Of a DNA stretch of 64,000 bases, positions 34,807 through 45,722 are shown one piece after another. The stretch's first letter is position 1; each line of letters opens with the position of its first letter. The stretch lies in contig JAZHRO010000073.1 of assembly GCA_037157565.1 (NCBI GenBank), forward strand, positions 16,002,501 to 16,066,500. The letters run 5' to 3'. This stretch comes from Thalassia testudinum. Taxonomy: Eukaryota > Streptophyta > Magnoliopsida > Alismatales > Hydrocharitaceae. The notes beneath the pieces are model-generated. The model did not search any database. It was not told the DNA's origin and saw nothing but the letters and a program-made list of their open reading frames with translations. The translations under genes were made by a program, and so were the position numbers.

Positions 34807-35962
34807 GGCGACGCTCTTTGATTTTCTTTTCACGTTTTCCAACTTACAAATCATTTACCTCACTTCTCTCCTTTCTTATTATGACTGCAGGTACTCTTTC
34901 GAGATGAGCAAAAGCGGTAGATTAAAGTAAAGTGCTGTTGAAGGTTCTGTAAGTTATCCCCCACTTCCCACCCATTAGGTTTCATTTTACCACATAATAA
35001 CACAAACATCAATCAACCTAGGTGTTCTTATAAACTCTGTGGTTAGTTATGTTTGTTTGTTTGACACCCACACTCACCTCAATCTTCACAATTAAAAACA
35101 AAAATAAAAAAAATCTCACAGAGGTATACAGCCTCATCTGATTTTCAAACTCAACCGGTAAATCGATCTTTGGAGTCGGTGCACACATCCAAACACATAA
35201 TTGAGTAGAAATCAGATTAGGTAATCACTTGTATGCCTAATAAAGTGGTGCAACAGCCCGATTGTTTGAGTTGATTGGGTTGCACCACTTCAATTAAAAT
35301 CAACTCATCAAGTAGCTGCCGTTTAGGTTCAACTCTTAAGGATTTACCAGGAACTCAACATTCTTTTAAATTTCAAAGGAAAACATCTTCACCTGTGCTT
35401 TCAAAACCTGGTGTGCCAACAAAACTTGCTTGAAAAAACCTAAAGTCGAATCCTAAAAGCTACTAAGCAAGATTTGAACCTTAAAATTCACCGCATCAAA
35501 AATAATCTTGCTTAAAAACAACTAGTTGTGCACGCACACACACATGAATCAATTATTAAGGGCACAACCCAGATAAAGGGCCCATCACATTCCAAAGCAC
35601 ATTCAAACCTAGTCCTAAATAAAACAGAGTAGACATTGGCCTTAAGGATTTGACTCGCTCTTCAGAGCCGAGAACGAGATTATTTTTGATTAGTCTGTTT
35701 CTACTGCTCAATCTGATGTCTAGCTAGGGGAGCAGAATCAAACGATCGTGGCTAGGGGGTACACTAGGAACTGGAGGCACAAGCCGAAGGAAGAACCTTC
35801 TCCCCAGTCCCTTCTAACTGATTGGATTGAATAGACAGAAGTAGATCAAATCATTCCTTTATCTCAAGACAGGTTGTGGGAGTCTGTAGGCCTTTAGGCT
35901 AGCCCAATTAAGGATAGGTTTGATTGCTTGTATTGCAAGGCTCCTTTTTCCTCTCGTTTATC
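34807..35962 (+). other. leader of B1
   Basis: It has no long open frame. It aligns with the B2 leader on the opposite strand. Confidence 0.65.
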
Positions 35963-37065
35963 ATGAATCCTTCCACATATTATACGCATCCCCACTCTTT
36001 CCCTCCTATTTTGAATTATCCTCAACATGACGATTATCCCAACTCATACTGTAATCAACCATCAGTTAGTTGGGATAACTCGGATTGGGGATACAGTTCC
36101 GAACCTCTGTGTTTAGGGTCGAACCCTGAACACTATAATTGTGATTTCTATCCTTCTCAGAGCCACATCGATTATAGATCATCACCCTTTCATGGACAAC
36201 CTAATACGATCTACAATCAAGAAGGATATACTGATTCTTACCCATCCTCTGATTACATTGCCTTTAGGTCATCACCACCTTTTGAACAATCTGAAATAAC
36301 CTATTATCAGGAAGGATATAACGAATCTCAATTCGTTAACTCCTCTGCACTGATCCCAAACCTGCCCAACCTTGACCAACTCATTTGGTTTAGGGTAACC
36401 AGGTTTAAGATAAGGTTCTGGCTAACTTAAGGAATATCATACAATCTTTAGAAGTTCAGCCAATACCTTCTATTGAAAGATTGGAGCCCCTGATTGAAAT
36501 GATTGATGATTTGAATAAATATTTGTTGGATTGGCTCCAGGATGTTAAGGATAAGAACCTGGGTGAGTTTCTACTTGGGAAGTTAGCGAAATTAAGAACG
36601 AGATTTGTGGTTGCTTTGGTTCAATCATGGGATGATTCCCAGGATGAACCCCCTTCAAGAGAGCCAAGGTCAGAACCTGCTCAGGCACCTATCGGGGGGG
36701 ACACGTGTTACGAGGCTGACCAGATTGAATTAGAGCAACCAATTAAGGATGATCTAATTTCTTCACCTGAGATCCCTGAACCAGGGTACGAGGAAATGTA
36801 TGTCTCCATGGATCAGAAAGTGACAGATGATTTTGAAACATACATTAATACGGATCTTGATTTCTTTGATTCTGATGGTGAAGATTCACGTTGCGAAGTC
36901 TCACGCAAGTTTACAGAATATGATTTTTCTGAGACGATTGGGCCTGAGGAATCTGAAAGATCATCTGATAGCCCAATAACTGAGGAAACTGATCTTATTA
37001 AGGCTCACATTACGGATCCATAATCGCATTTTCTGGAGGATTAAATCAAATGCCCTGATTGTTAG
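35963..37065 (+). pseudogene. ORF1 of B1, unrecognised protein (frameshifted)
   Basis: It is the homologue of the 368-codon B2 frame, starting MNPSTYYTHPH at 35963 and ending at the same CPDC-stop. A 1-nt deletion near 36378 and two C-to-T stops just after it break the frame. The phase resumes by about 36481 and runs to 37023, with two late stops. Order: Tyr/Ser/Pro-rich N-terminal third, helical DDLNKYLLDWLQDV segment, acidic C-terminal third. In 36481-36650 I count about ten synonymous and three or four amino-acid-changing codons against B2, which suggests past purifying selection. No function is recognised. Confidence 0.6.
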
Positions 37066-37764
37066 TTACACCCTATTGAGCTTATCGATGATTCTCTTTT
37101 TGAGATAACTAGACCCAAGTCAATTCTGATTCAGCCACATCTTTTAGACTTGGAAATTTCAGACGGGGTGATTAATATGCAAGAGGTCCCGGAATTTGAC
37201 ATTCTGAATGAGGAGTACAGAAGTTGGGAAGTTCTGATTTGGGAAGCTAACTCCAGAGGAAGTAGAAGACTAAATCTAAGGGTTCCATGTCATCTGAAAC
37301 CATCAAACCAAAACCCTTATGACATTTGTTCTGAGGATGTTCAACCCAAGCACACATTCATTGATTATCCTTTTGATATCTCTGTATCCTGACTTTTTGG
37401 TCTTGGGTTGCATCCTCGTAAATAGTAGGCTCGACCCCGCTTGCATACTGATTTTACGTTTTGGGTAATTTTTATCCATAACCTTAGATATTCTCGATTA
37501 TGGGGTATGAGTCTGCACCACAATCTAGTCCACATCTGTAGACATCTGCTGGCAGGTCAGAGGTTTCTTCTCTTTATTCTGATTCTAACCTGCACCTGTG
37601 AATTCTTTATTTCTCTTCTTTGTATAGTGTGCCTAGTTGAAGGCACTAAATTTAGCACATATACAGTTATTTTTAGTTTTTATCTCGGAGCAAACTCGAC
37701 ATTCACGCAATTTAGGTGCTTTCTACTCTATTCCACTCTGTTTTATGCCTTTTTAATACAATGA
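37066..37764 (+). other. downstream frame of B1 (ORF2 or 3' UTR)
   Basis: Short open stretches (37150-37392, 37441-37764) are conserved with B2. The last part encodes an apparent hydrophobic segment (FLLFILILTC), but it overlaps the GTGCCT/AGGCAC hairpin (37629-37646), which is untranslated in A elements. It is probably not coding at its end. Confidence 0.4.
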
Positions 37765-38199
37765 GGACATTGCATTAGATAAGCATGGGGGGGTGGATAT
37801 TCATCTCTAAATTTATTCGTCAGCTCCATAGATTTGTTTTATTTTCTTTTATTTATAAAAAAAAATTATGGAATTAGGAAAGAGAACTTGGGTTTAAGAA
37901 AATTTTCAATCTTAGGAAATACTACATTAGGATTTGAACACAGAGACCCTTCAGGTTTTCAGACTTAATCAGCCTGAGTATCCACTAAAATGTGGATTTG
38001 TTTTTCAAGTCCTCGCCAACCTGAATTCTATTTTAATCTGAGTAAATAAGTTTGGGTCATAAGTACACGACTTATCAATCCACCCTCTGATTTGAGGGAA
38101 CTTTGAGTTTTAAGCATCTACACACTATCTTTGCACTGACTCGTTGTTTGACGATTTTAACGGAAATTGGGCAGCTAATGAACCTTCTAGGGTGATATA
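37765..38199 (+). other. B1 3' UTR, part before A1
   Basis: CAATGAGGACATTG and an internal PPT-like AAGCATGGGGGGGTGGA (37781-37797) begin it. The rest aligns with B2 (about 22340-22779). ATATA at 38195-38199 is the A1 target duplication. Confidence 0.75.
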
Positions 38200-39120
38200 T
38201 GATGAGAACCTCATCATGAGCCATAACTAGCTCATTTTGACCCAATACAAAGGATAAAAGCTCCTACATAACTCAAGGAAAGGCTTAACTCAGAGAATTC
38301 TGAGTTTAAGGAGAAAACAAGTCATAAGGGGTAAAAATGCAATTTTACCAGTATAATCTGCATACAGGGTAATTCAGGGTCCAAACACAGGTCAAGCAAA
38401 CCAAATAAGAAGGAAAGTGGGATGATCTGACAAGGGCTACAGCAATTCCAAGGAACTAAATGATAATCTGTAACCTTAAAACAAACCCACTTCAATTCAC
38501 GAGGTTCGAGGAAAAGTAAAAATAGAATAAACCCTCTAAAATTCATAGAAAAATAATCTCTAGGGTTTAGAACCTTCAATTTGGCCTTCAGATCCCATTT
38601 TGACCTACATTGAGAACCATGCCCAATTAATAACTTAATTTGGGTTTTTGCATAAATTGACTGGTCAAACAAGGTTTAATCTAGAAATAAAATTCACCAT
38701 CAAATTCCTTAGGTCCTAATTAGTCATGTATAAAAACTTGAGCCTAAGAGGAAACCTTCTTGACCAACTTTGCACTTTGGTCCTCATATATTTACTTTTT
38801 GGCCCTCAACTTTTGAACCCTCACATTTCTGCCCCTAACTCTCCTTCGTTCTTTGCATTCAGGTCCCTCCTGCCAAAACCTGCCAGCACCATGCTCCGGC
38901 GACCTTGCGCGGAGCATGGCGCCGCGCAGGGTGAGGGGGAGGGGCTGGCAAGTCAACCGGGGGTGCCCTGCGTCGTCAGCCGTCGCAGGAACACCCCCCT
39001 GGTCGCTGTAATCCACCATACTGGCCGTGCGAACGCACGGACAGTATGGGTTTCCATCTCCGGCGTCCTCCGGCGAGGGAGACACGTCGTCTCCCTCCGC
39101 CTTCCTCCCTGATTCGGTCC

Positions 39121-39129
39121 CTATAAATA
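39121..39129 (+). promoter_or_regulatory. TATA box of A1 5' LTR (Pol II)
   Basis: CTATAAATA lies in a CCCTATAAATACCCCC context about 920 bp into the LTR. The 3' LTR copy is at 50104-50112. Confidence 0.65.
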
Positions 39130-40029
39130 CCCCCGTCGCTCCACCGTTCTTCCAGCTCGGTCCTGACGGAGAAAGACCCCCACTTCCTCTCTTCCCACTC
39201 CGACAGGAAGCCCTCCAGCTCCGGCGGCCTCCCCTCTTCCTCCTCGTCGCTCTGCCGCACTACCAGCTGCAGGGTTGCTCTCCCTCGCTCTTCCCGCGCC
39301 ACGCCGCACCCAGCTGGCGCCTCTCCGGCCCTCTGCTCGCCGCCGCCCCTTCCCCCGGGCATCTTCTTCTCCGGCAACAGTCGATACGACTGTCGCCCGC
39401 TCCGGCCCCTCCTCGTCCTGCTAAGTAGGTAGAACTCCTCCTCTTCCTCCCCTCTTCCTTTTTCTCACTTTAAACATCTACTGTCGCCCTCGATTCCGAC
39501 CAATCACCCTCACCTTCTCCGCCTCCGGCCATCCTCCGGCGAGCCGCTCCCATCACTCCAGCATCCCACACGGCTCGCCGACCTGCACATAATCTCCGCC
39601 TCCTCACCCTGATCCATTTCCACCCCTCCACTTCCCCCAAATCACCCCCTGCAACTCCACCGAACAAACCCATCTCCCGACCCACAGTCCGACCTAGGGC
39701 AGCCCTTAGGCTCCGCCCCGCCGCCTGCACACCCCCCGACCACCTTCGCCGTGCCACGGCGAAGGTCCTCCACGTTTCTGATTGGGCTGAGAGGCCGTTT
39801 TTCTGTGGGCAGGTACCTGCGCTCGTCGCCGCCATTGTTGAAGCAAAGCAGCTTCTTCACCTGCTGCCCCAGGTGAGTCACGCCCAGGTTACGCTCCCAG
39901 ACAGCGCAAGGCGCCTTCGCGAAGCACCAGGCTGCAGTCGAGTCGAAGCCCTCACGCGAAGGTCTCGCGTAACGATGCGATTACCGGCTGCTTCCTCCGC
40001 GCAGGCGCGAAATTGGGGTGGGACATTTA

Positions 40030-40070
40030 GTCCCACCTCGGAAGGCTCTAAAGGAACACAGCGGTATAAA
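40030..40070 (+). promoter_or_regulatory. USE-like element plus TATA box, A1 5' LTR
   Basis: GTCCCACCTCG (40030-40040, one change from the USE consensus) is followed after exactly 24 nt by TATAAA (40065-40070). GTGGGAC just upstream pairs with GTCCCAC. Two hairpins follow: GTGCTGGAGGC with GCCTCAGCAC (40079-40104, one bulge) and GGGTGA with TCACCC. The first TTTT is at 40331-40334. Confidence 0.45.
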
Positions 40071-41005
40071 GCGAAAAAGTGCTGGAGGCTTATTGCCTCA
40101 GCACACGGGGTGAGGTCCCCTTCACCCGCCCGGTTACCCGGTCTCGTCCGCGCTCACGCCCCGCGGACCTGGCCCGACCCGACTTAGACTGACCTGCACT
40201 CCTCGCCCACCACGCACGCCGGTGGGCCTGGACCCGGGCGCGACCCGTACCCGGCTACCCGGCAGCTCTGGGAGAGCTATCCCATGAGCGGATTCTGTGA
40301 GAGAGAGACGCGGGGGAGGGTAGAGATAGGTTTTGCCCCTCTCTGATCAAGCTGTGTAAGTGTGCAGGCACAGGTGAAGAAGAACCGTGGAAGAAGACGA
40401 AAGCTGAAGGAAGGAGGATCACCGAGCGGAACTGTAGCAGCTGCGGTTTAAGTCGTCTGATTGGAAAATCAGACGACGTCCTGAAGGCAAAGAAGGAGAA
40501 GGAAGGCGAGGCAGAGGAGAACGCAGAGAGGCCAAGACAAGAACTGAAAGAAGAAGAGCACGAGAAGAAGAAAGTCTGAAGAAAGGAAAAGAAGAAAGAA
40601 GAAGAAGAAGAACAGGACCGCAAGGGAGCAGAAAAAGAAAGAGACGAGCAGAAACAAGAACTGACGAAGAAGAACATCACCCACTGCTGCAGATAAAGAA
40701 GACAGAAAGAAGAAGAAGACCACAAGGAGATAAAGGAACCAAAAGCCAAAGAGAAGAGAAAAGAAAGAAGAAGACAGACGAGAAAGAAGAAGCCAACAAA
40801 TTTTCATCTCTCTCTCTATCTATCTATATTTTTGTAAAAGAAACTTTGTACCCCTAGAATACAACTTGCTCCCTGAGTTCGACCTCGGGAACTCTTTTAT
40901 TTTCCGAGTAAAAAATTATATATTTGAAATGATGGCAATAACTGGCTATACTACAATGACATAACAATAAAACCCGGTTATCTCTTCACGCCATCGCTAT
41001 CAATT

Positions 41006-41023
41006 TGGCGCCGTTGCCGGGGA
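41006..41023 (+). other. primer-binding site of A1 (tRNA-Asp)
   Basis: TGGCGCCGTTGCCGGGGA is an exact complement of the plant tRNA-Asp 3' end. It lies 3 nt after the LTR. Confidence 0.95.
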
Positions 41024-41997
41024 GCAACGGCTATTCTAGAGGTAAACATTCCTGTTTCTTTTTAATTTCTGATAATCTCCTCTCTTTTGTGCAGCTACAA
41101 GACAAGCAACCGCACGACAACCACTCCGAGGGCAGGTAAATTTTTCCTCTCGCTATTAACCCCTAAACTCTAAAGAGGAAGAAAAGAAAAGAACAAGCAA
41201 TATAGGGCTAACCTGTCTTCCATACTTAGTAACCATAAAGAGTTGCATGTTTTCAACTCATTAGTCCTGCACACTATTAAGGGTATTTAAGGGCTAACAC
41301 ATTCTTGCTTGAGCCCTAATTACCCAACAAAGAACTAACTGGACCAAGTAGAGCCAACATAAGATTCAACATTAGGGTTTTAGAGACACACTACTTAAAT
41401 CAAGAATGGAGAAAATCCAAAAGAAGTGTGCCTAAACCATTGATTGAAAATACCTATTTAAAGAAAACCTAAAACAATTGGCTCTCTAAACACTTGAACC
41501 CTAAAAGACAAGACCTAAAAGCTCTCAAAGAAAACAAGAGGTAAAGTTGACCCCTTGGGTCAACCAACCTTAAATTAGGTCACTCTTTGCACTTAAAAGA
41601 CTAAAGTTCAAGTGAAACCTTAAGCACCCTGATCTTAAAATTGGTAGACTTAAGAGGTCAAGATCCCCATTCTGGTCTACCTGGAACCGCAGTGACAAGA
41701 GATGTCGGGTGGGGGAAACCCTGTAACCCGTGGGGACGCTCTACCGTGTAGGGGTCTTCGCGGGACTCTCCCTCTCTGGCTGCCCAGGTAATTCTCAGGT
41801 GGACGATCTTTCTGATCAAGGGGTCCATCTGCCCCGCACCTCTATAGTCACCCAACACATTTTTGGGTGTCTTGATTGGGTCCAGCACCTTCTAAACTTA
41901 CCTCTTCCAACAGTGCATGTACGGAAGGAGGTCCTTAAGACCACCCTTAAGACCTCCTTTAGAAATTCGCTCTCGTTAAGGCCAAGCCTCGACGCCC
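41024..41997 (+). other. leader of A1
   Basis: The 0.97 kb between PBS and gag has no supported gene. Confidence 0.7.
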
Positions 41998-43476
41998 GTG
42001 TTTGTGCAGCAACACCCTCACATTATTCTCTCTTCTGATTCAGAACCAAGTTATTCTTCTTCCCCCATCATGGCTCAGCCAGTTGAGGAAGAAAATAATC
42101 AGGAACACCAGCTCCAGCGACTCAATGACCTCTTCCAAAACTTCGTGCACCCACCACAACGTCCTATGATGCGGGACCACTACAATCCTACTGCGGTGGC
42201 CATTGAGCCTCGAGTCAGAATCCCGACTGGAGGACCTGATTCCGAATTAAAGCCCAACATGATTCATGCTATACCTAAATTCCATGGGCTTAATTCTGAA
42301 GATCCCTTCCAGCACATCAAACAGCTAAAGCATCTGGCCCACACTTTTGGATCAGATGCGCAAAATCGGGATATTCTTCTCATGAAGATGTTCTCCTTTT
42401 CTCTTATGGACAAGGCCGCCCATTGGTATCAAACTCAGACCCGGCCGATCAACACTTGGGAAGAACTTCAATCCGAGTTTTTGGAAAAGTTTTTTCCCGT
42501 TGGTCGGACCAACGCCTTGCGCCATCAGATTACACACTTCACTCAACAATCAGGAGAACCTCTCCATGAGGCATGGGATCGTTTTCAGGATCTCATGAGA
42601 AAGTGCCCCCATCACGGAGTTCCTAAATGGGAACAAGTCCAATCTTTTTACCAGGGACTCCGTGAGGACATCCGCCTTTTCGTCAATGCAACTTGCGGAG
42701 GAAACATCATGGGTCAACATGAAGACACCGTATGGGAGATTCTTGAAAACATGTGCGAGAACTCCATCAACAATGACTCCATGGGATTATTCGACAGGAC
42801 GAATACCCGCGCAGCGACGAATCTTAAGGGAGCACATGAGACGCAGGGCCTGTCCGCATCAGTCGACCTGGAATTAATGGCCAGTCGATTGGACAAGGTC
42901 TCAATCATTGAGAAGAAGGTGGATGAGCTGACTCAGCACTTGCAGCGAGCCACCTCCGCGCGTAACTCCTTTGCACAACCTCCTTCCACACAGGAGACTG
43001 TGCAAAACATCCTCCACCGATCTTCCCCTAGGATGGATCCATATCCATCCCCATCTGATTCTCGGATCGGAGGATCATCCGATCCTTTCTACACCAGCCC
43101 GGGGAACTCCATTCCCCCTTTCCCTGATTCTCAGGAGGTTCCTCAGACCTGCGAGGACCTCAACGCCATCCAGAACGACCCATTCTCCAACACTTACAAC
43201 CCTGGATGGCGAAACCATCTCAATTTTCAGTGGGCGAGAAATTCCCAAAACCAAAGAACACCTTTTCAGTCCCGCCCACAGCCCTCTCGTCATTACCAGC
43301 CGCCTCAGCCTCGGCCCAACCCTACTTATCCATCAGGGCCAAATCAGGATCAAATGTCCCTAATCCTTCAGACTCTGGCTGACATTCAAAGAACAAATGC
43401 GGCTATTGAAAAACAGCACAAGGACGAACTTACAGAGGTTAAAACTCAACTGGCCCAGTTGGCAAATTCTCGCTAG
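41998..43476 (+). CDS. gag: Gag of A1 (open, 492 codons)
   Basis: This is the Athila Gag, which forms the cytoplasmic particle. The first ATG in frame is 41998. The ATG at 42070 (MAQPVEEEN) lines up with MATRPP in F and is the likelier start. The Retrotrans_gag core runs from about residue 80 to 230: FHGLNSEDPFQHI, LLMKMFSFSLMDKA, SEFLEKFFPVGRTNALRHQ, GEPLHEAWDRF, CPHHGVPKWEQ. Then come a helical segment (LELMASRLDKV), a Pro/Ser-rich stretch, the YNPGWRNH block and a C-terminal coiled coil (EKQHKDELTEVKTQLAQLA). No CCHC zinc knuckle is present, unlike D. The stop at 43474 is TAG, probably from CAG, and protease-linker homology continues past it, so the ancestral frame was longer. Confidence 0.9.
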   Translation: MFVQQHPHIILSSDSEPSYSSSPIMAQPVEEENNQEHQLQRLNDLFQNFVHPPQRPMMRDHYNPTAVAIEPRVRIPTGGPDSELKPNMIHAIPKFHGLNSEDPFQHIKQLKHLAHTFGSDAQNRDILLMKMFSFSLMDKAAHWYQTQTRPINTWEELQSEFLEKFFPVGRTNALRHQITHFTQQSGEPLHEAWDRFQDLMRKCPHHGVPKWEQVQSFYQGLREDIRLFVNATCGGNIMGQHEDTVWEILENMCENSINNDSMGLFDRTNTRAATNLKGAHETQGLSASVDLELMASRLDKVSIIEKKVDELTQHLQRATSARNSFAQPPSTQETVQNILHRSSPRMDPYPSPSDSRIGGSSDPFYTSPGNSIPPFPDSQEVPQTCEDLNAIQNDPFSNTYNPGWRNHLNFQWARNSQNQRTPFQSRPQPSRHYQPPQPRPNPTYPSGPNQDQMSLILQTLADIQRTNAAIEKQHKDELTEVKTQLAQLANSR

Positions 43477-44937
43477 CCAGGCACACTCCCTTCCCAACCT
43501 CTTCCTAACCCAAATAACGTGCCAACCCAGAAGCGCGTTATGAATCCAAATTTAGGCCACGCACAATGGATTTATCAGGCCCCTACTGCTCCATCTCCAG
43601 ACGAGATGGAAGCCTCAACTTCTTATGCGGGATTTCAGCAGCAGCCACCCCTCTTACCAAACCCAGACCAAAATCAGGTCGGATTAAATTCTGTAACAAC
43701 ACGTAGTGGTAAAACAACTCAAGACCCGCATTATCCAAACCACTCCAAGCCTGATAACCATGACCCTAGGATAGTTATCCAAGATACCGCTGTTCCGGAT
43801 CCATAACCTAGACCTATCCTAGAAGAACCAACCAAGATCCCGTTTCCCGAGGCCTTGACCAAGGGAAAGAAGACCACCAAACCCGTGGCCCCTGAGGAGG
43901 ACCTGGTCAAGCTCTTTGAGCAGGTCCACATAAACATCCCCTTGATGGATGCAATCCGCCACGTACCAGCTTACACACGATTTCTAAAGAATATATGTAC
44001 ACCCCAGCGTAAGCCGCGAACCAAAGGAGGGAGCCCAATTGTTCTGTCAGAGCAAGCCAGCTCTGTAATCCTCAGTAGACTCCCACCCAAGGCAAAAGAT
44101 CCTGGTACTCCCCTGATTTCCTGCAAGATAGGTGGTACCCAATTTGATAGAGCATTGTTAGACTTGGGTGCATCCATAAACCTGATACCCACATCCTTAC
44201 TTGACCATCTAGAAGAATCTGAGCTAAAACCAACCGAGGTGACATTACAATTAGCAGATCGATCTATAAAGTCACCAAAAGGGATTCTCGAGGATGTTAT
44301 CGTAAGAGTGCGGGATTTCTATTTTCCAGTGGACTTTATAGTCTTAGATATGGACGCACCTGAGAACCCTAGGGATACACCAATCATTCTAGGGAGACCT
44401 TTCTTGGCTACTGCTAGAGCCAACATCAGCTGTGAGGAGGGCCAAATAGAGCTTAAGTTTGGAGATCAAACACTGAAAATTGATATATTTAAGGCCCAAC
44501 AAGGAATTAATTGCGGTGTCATCAAACAAATTTGTGACATCAGGACTTTGGTTGATGAATCACACTTCCAGAATAACTCGATTATGCCTCATCAACCACA
44601 GAAGGATCTTGACCCGCAAACAGAGGAGTCGAATCCAGATATGAACAACCCAGTAACTCCCACCCTTGAACCTCACATCTATACTGAACCACCCGCTGCT
44701 GCTGATAATCCCATCCTCGAACTGAAACCCCTTCCTACTCACTTGAAATACATCTTTTTGGGTTCTAATCAGACCCTTCCTGTGATTATCAATTCCAACC
44801 TCAGTCCTGAACAGGAATCCCGTCTGATTGTTGTCCTCCAGCAACATCGCAGAGCCATCGGATGGACTCTCGATGATTTGACTGGAATAAGTCCCTCTTA
44901 TTGTACTCATCATATCTATTCAGAAGAGGGCACATGA
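43477..44937 (+). pseudogene. pro: protease region of A1 (three stops)
   Basis: The linker (43519-43806) carries VTTRSGK, the Athila mark before protease, and ends at a TAA at 43804, where A2 has GAA. The 360-codon open piece 43855-44937 has the protease: VPAYTRFLKN, ALLDLGASINLIP with the catalytic Asp at 44161-44163 (DLG, as in other Athila proteases), VTLQLADRS and PIILGRPFLATARA. It then continues into the RT lead-in (LKPLPTHLKYIFLG, IGWTLDDLTGISPSYCTH). A CGA-to-TGA change stops it at 44935. The protease fold itself looks intact. Confidence 0.9.
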
Positions 44938-45722
44938 CCTTCTCGTGAAATGCAGAGACGCTTAAACCCCAATCTGCAGGAGGTCATGAAAAAGGAGATC
45001 ATCAAGTGGTTAGATGCCGGAATCATCTACCCGATCTCCGATAGTCGTTGGGTGAGCCCAATTCAGGTCGTGCCCAAGAAGGCAGGACTACAACTATAAC
45101 GACTGAGACCGGAGAAATCATTCCTACCCGATTAGCCAACTCGTGGAGAGTCTGTATAGATTACCGCCGACTCAATTCCTCCACGAAGAAGGATCATTTC
45201 CCACTACCCTTCATTGATCAAATTCTCGAAAAACTTGCGGGAAATAGGTTCTTCTGCTTTCTTGACGGGTACTCCGGTTATAACCAGGTGGCAATCCATC
45301 CTGAGGACCAAGAAAAGACCATGTTCACCTGCCCCTTCGGAACATATGCTTTCCGAAGGATGCCTTTCGGTCTTTGCAATGCACCCGCTACTTTTCAGCG
45401 ATGCATGCTTGCCATATTCTCAGATATGGTAGGTGATTACCTGGAAGTCTTCATGGATGACTTTTCAGTTTTCAGAGCATCATTCGACGATTGCCTCCAG
45501 CACTTGGTCCAGATACTCAGGCGGTGCATCGATGTGAATTTGGTTCTTTCCTGGGAAAAGAGCCATTTCATGGTGCCTGAGGGAATTGTCCTGGGACACT
45601 CAACTTCGGAAAAAGGTATCCAAGTGGATCGAGCTAAGGTTAATCTGATTTCTCACCTTCCTATGCCCAGCTCGATCAGGGACATCCGTTCCTTTTTAGG
45701 GCATGTCGATTTTTATCGATGA
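44938..45722 (+). pseudogene. pol: reverse transcriptase of A1 (frameshift and stop)
   Basis: This is the RNA-dependent DNA polymerase that copies the element. Motifs in order: EIIKWLDAGIIYPISDS, then a 1-nt deletion at about 45089 that shifts frame in the AGLT segment, then VCIDYRRLN, FLDGYSGYNQVAIHPEDQ, MPFGLCNAPATFQRCM, and the catalytic FMDDFSVF (45450-45473) with both Asp residues present. NLVLSWEKSHFMV and SFLGHVDFYR follow. A CGA-to-TGA change at 45720 ends the frame inside the RRF motif. The catalytic residues are intact, but the frame is not. Confidence 0.9.

Larger units (their letters stand above)
38200..41002 (+). repeat. 5' LTR of A1
   Basis: It is 2,803 bp, starting TGATGAGAACCTCATCA (TGATGAG and CTCATCA are a perfect inverted repeat) and ending CGCTATCA. 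The promoter and R part (38870-40330) is GC-rich and a long GAAGA-rich purine stretch (40480-40800) follows. About 40 differences from the 3' LTR were seen by eye, mostly CpG transitions. Confidence 0.95.

Noticed and set aside
37441..37764. Possible membrane or env-like protein at the end of the B frame
   Set aside because: The DNA aligns with the untranslated post-pol region of A1 and A2, including its hairpin. Stops differ between copies.
38976..39377. Overlapping frames of about 130 codons on both strands of the A1 LTR
   Set aside because: GC-rich sequence is low in stops. Both strands are open, and frame lengths differ between the two near-identical LTRs.
40255..40749. 164-codon Ser/Phe-rich frame (minus) in the A1 LTR
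   Set aside because: It is the antisense of a GAAGA-rich purine run. The copy in the other LTR differs in phase because of indels.
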